A DNA stretch of 64,000 bases, taken from Comamonas sp. lk. Lineage in GTDB: Bacteria > Pseudomonadota > Gammaproteobacteria > Burkholderiales > Burkholderiaceae_C. The position numbers and the translations under genes are program-made. The notes beneath the pieces were generated by a model that was given only the letters and a program-made list of their open reading frames with translations, had not been told where the DNA came from and ran no database searches. How positions within the stretch are numbered: the stretch's first letter is position 1; every line of letters begins with the position of its first letter. Below are positions 62,205 through 64,000 of this stretch, in pieces. The stretch spans positions 372,001 through 436,000 of the forward strand of contig NZ_UOOB01000001.1 of assembly GCF_900564145.1 (NCBI RefSeq), written 5' to 3'.

Positions 62205-63032
62205 TCAGGCTGCCTGGGATGCCGACTGGGTTTGGGCAAATGCCAGCACGGCTTGCAGCATGCGCTGCAGCGTGGGCTGAATCTGCGCCGCCACCTGGGG
62301 CAGGTAGTCAAACGGCATCTGCTCCTGCATATAGCTGGACTGGGTCATTTCCATCTGCACGGCGTGGTAGCCCTTGTCGGGCTGGCCGTAGTTGCGCGTG
62401 ATGTAGCCGCCGGTAAAGCGGCCGTTGAGCACGCTGGTGTGCGCAGTGGATTGCTGGGCAATCGCCAGCAGCTCTTCGGCCAGTTGCAGATTGCAACTGC
62501 TGCCCTTGCCCGTGCCCAGGTTCATGTCGGGCAGCTTGCCTTCGAAAAAGCGCGGCAGCACGGAGCGGATGCTGTGCGCATCCCAGAGCATGGCCACGCC
62601 ATGCTCGTCATGCATGCGGTCCAGCTCGGCGCGCAATTGGCCGTGGTAAGGCTGCCAGTAGAGTTCGCGGCGGCGGGCAATCTCGGCGTCGTCGGGCTCG
62701 GCGTCCTTGCTGACGTACAGCGGCGTGTCGTCAAAGCTGTCCACGGGGCACAGGCTGGTCACGCTTTGGCCGGGATAGAGGCTGGCGCCGCTGGGGTCGC
62801 GATTCAGGTCGATCACATAGCGCGAATGCGTGGCCACCAGGATGGAGGCTCCCAGCTGCTTGGCAAACTCATACAGCGTGGGCATATGCCAGTCCGTGTC
62901 ATGCACCTCGCGGCTTTCAGGCGTGAGCTTGGCGGCAATGTCGGCCGGCACATGGGTGCCGGTGTGGGGCATGGAAATCAGCAGAGGGGCCGTGCCCTGG
63001 TGAAAAACAAAGGGAGGGGTGGATGGGCTCAT
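62205..63032 (-). CDS. hutG: N-formylglutamate deformylase
   Basis: A 275-residue hydrolase that removes formate from N-formylglutamate in the last step of one histidine-degradation route. Recognisable stretches are PLLISMPHTGTHVP, DTDWHMPTLY, HSRYVIDLNRDP, LWDAHSIRS (metal ligands) and FTGGYITRNYG...VQMEMTQSSYM. It follows hutF on the same strand with a 45-bp gap, so the HutF/HutG (five-step) pathway is used rather than the four-step formiminoglutamase route. The ATG at 63032 has no strong ribosome binding site. Confidence 0.92.
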   Translation of the reverse strand: MSPSTPPFVFHQGTAPLLISMPHTGTHVPADIAAKLTPESREVHDTDWHMPTLYEFAKQLGASILVATHSRYVIDLNRDPSGASLYPGQSVTSLCPVDSFDDTPLYVSKDAEPDDAEIARRRELYWQPYHGQLRAELDRMHDEHGVAMLWDAHSIRSVLPRFFEGKLPDMNLGTGKGSSCNLQLAEELLAIAQQSTAHTSVLNGRFTGGYITRNYGQPDKGYHAVQMEMTQSSYMQEQMPFDYLPQVAAQIQPTLQRMLQAVLAFAQTQSASQAA

Positions 63033-63077
63033 GGAGCGATTTTCCTTGCTATCAAATACGGAGGTCAGGCATGGAGA

Positions 63078-64000
63078 TCAGGCACTACGCAGCAACTGGC
63101 TACGGGCCCGAACAAAAGCCTGTTGTGCGATTTCGTGCTGCGGGTGACGGCCGGCCTGCACGCGCTGCTTGCCGCCCACCCAGACCTCGGCCACGGCCGA
63201 GGTTCGGTGGCTGGCAAACACATGGCCGGCATGGGCACTGTCGGCAGGCAGGCCGGCCAGGGCCACATGTTCGCCATCCAGCACCACAAAATCGGCTTGC
63301 TGGCCCACGGCCAGACCGGCAATGGCACGCCCCGAAGCCTGGGCACCGCCAGCCACGGCCTGCAAAGTCATGGCGGTGGCCACCTGGGGTTGGCCCGCAC
63401 CGCCCAGCACATTGCGCTGGCGCAGAGCCAGACGCTGGCTGTATTCCAGCATCAGCAGCTCCTCGGCCGCATTCACCGTGGCATGGCTGTCGGAGCCCAC
63501 GCCCCAGCGGCCCCCATTTTGCAGCCACAAAGGCATGTCAAAAATGCCGTCGCCCAGATTGGCCTCGGTGGTCGGGCAGATGCCGGCCACGGCCCCGCTT
63601 CTGGCGGCGCTGGCGTATTCCTCGGGCGTCATATGCGTGGCATGAATCAGGCACCAGCGTTGATCGACGGCGGCATGCTCCATCAGCCACTGCACGGGGC
63701 GCTGGCCGCTCCAGACCAGGCAGTCGTCCACTTCCTGGGTCTGCTCGGCAATGTGGATATGCACCGGAGCCTTGGGTAGCATGGCGTGCAGACCGGCAAC
63801 AGCGGCTTGCAGGCTGTCCGGCGGTACGGCCCGCAGCGAATGCGGAGCCAGGCCCAGATTGGCTTCTTGTGCTTTGCAGATAGGCGCCAGCTGCTGCAAA
63901 AGCGCTAGCATGTTGTCGGTGCTGCGAATAAAGCGGGCCTGATCCTCACGCGGCGGCTTGCCGCCAAAACCGCTGGTCTGGTAGAGCACGGGCAGCAGCG
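63078..64000 (-). CDS. hutF: formimidoylglutamate deiminase, 5' end beyond the window
   Basis: The last 307 codons or so of an amidohydrolase that converts N-formimino-L-glutamate to N-formylglutamate and ammonia. The frame runs to the right edge of the window (LLPVLYQTSGFGG, an internal motif of HutF), so the N-terminal third with the first metal-binding HxH is missing. Visible are HIHIAEQTQEVDDC, LIHATHMTPEE, ICPTTEANLGDGIFD and the metal Asp in VGSDSHATVNAAEELLM. It is upstream of, and probably in one operon with, hutG. Confidence 0.92.
   Translation of the reverse strand, partial: LLPVLYQTSGFGGKPPREDQARFIRSTDNMLALLQQLAPICKAQEANLGLAPHSLRAVPPDSLQAAVAGLHAMLPKAPVHIHIAEQTQEVDDCLVWSGQRPVQWLMEHAAVDQRWCLIHATHMTPEEYASAARSGAVAGICPTTEANLGDGIFDMPLWLQNGGRWGVGSDSHATVNAAEELLMLEYSQRLALRQRNVLGGAGQPQVATAMTLQAVAGGAQASGRAIAGLAVGQQADFVVLDGEHVALAGLPADSAHAGHVFASHRTSAVAEVWVGGKQRVQAGRHPQHEIAQQAFVRARSQLLRSA

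Overview
The window is GC-rich, gene-dense bacterial chromosome, most likely from a Comamonas-like member of the Comamonadaceae (Burkholderiales, Betaproteobacteria). The evidence is the mix of genes. There are seven periplasmic Bug/TctC-type binding proteins, a torF-glnK-amtB nitrogen operon, a stand-alone N-terminal half of MetH, an lplT/alr divergent pair, a Burkholderiales-type porin and DUF4148 proteins. No tRNA, rRNA, CRISPR array, transposase or phage gene was seen, so this looks like chromosomal backbone carrying catabolic islands.

Layout. 1-3.6 kb: the end of a membrane-anchored protein, the pseudouridine synthase rluE, and a CidR-like LysR regulator divergent from cidA-cidB. 3.7-4.2 kb: a small exported DUF4148 protein whose gene and promoter recur at about 55 kb. 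4.3-25.3 kb: a sugar-acid island in two parts. The first (4.3-11.1 kb) is a minus-strand operon, Bug > PdxA-like dehydrogenase > rhamnonate-dehydratase-like enolase-superfamily enzyme > 2-keto-3-deoxy-L-pentonate dehydratase > 2-oxoglutarate semialdehyde dehydrogenase, opposite a LysR gene. The second (11.1-25.3 kb) is a glucarate/galactarate regulon around a FadR-type GntR regulator. It holds gudD, a second GudD-like enzyme, garD, kdgD, a lactonase, a 2-hydroxyacid dehydrogenase, four Bug proteins and a second, nearly identical semialdehyde dehydrogenase. Both routes meet at 2-oxoglutarate semialdehyde and drain into the TCA cycle as 2-oxoglutarate.

25.4-35.6 kb: yihY, ferredoxin-NADP reductase, a branched-chain-amino-acid-type ABC transporter (binding protein, fused LivH-LivM permease, two ATPases) with twin palindromes upstream, an SDR, a nitronate monooxygenase and a YbfB/YjiJ-type MFS carrier. 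35.7-42.5 kb: LysR, a small membrane protein with LtrA, the ComM/YifB AAA protein, MarR and two further Bug genes. 42.7-44 kb: a cytoplasmic-looking sulfatase. 44-47 kb: the nitrogen operon torF-glnK-amtB with a sigma-54 promoter and two NtrC-like sites. 47-49.5 kb: glcE-glcF, with no glcD beside them.

49.6-56.5 kb: a ProQ-domain protein, a UreI/AmiS channel, an EamA exporter, lplT, alr, the second DUF4148 unit and a porin. 56.7-59.5 kb: a large lipoprotein metalloprotease of the StcE/dictomallein (M66) type with a C-terminal lectin-like region. 59.7-64 kb: an unassigned Ala/Gln-rich protein with a cysteine-rich tail, the MetH methyltransferase half, hutG and a truncated hutF. Two families of short intergenic repeats are scattered through the window. 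Function calls come from recognisable motifs and gene context by eye. No database search was possible.
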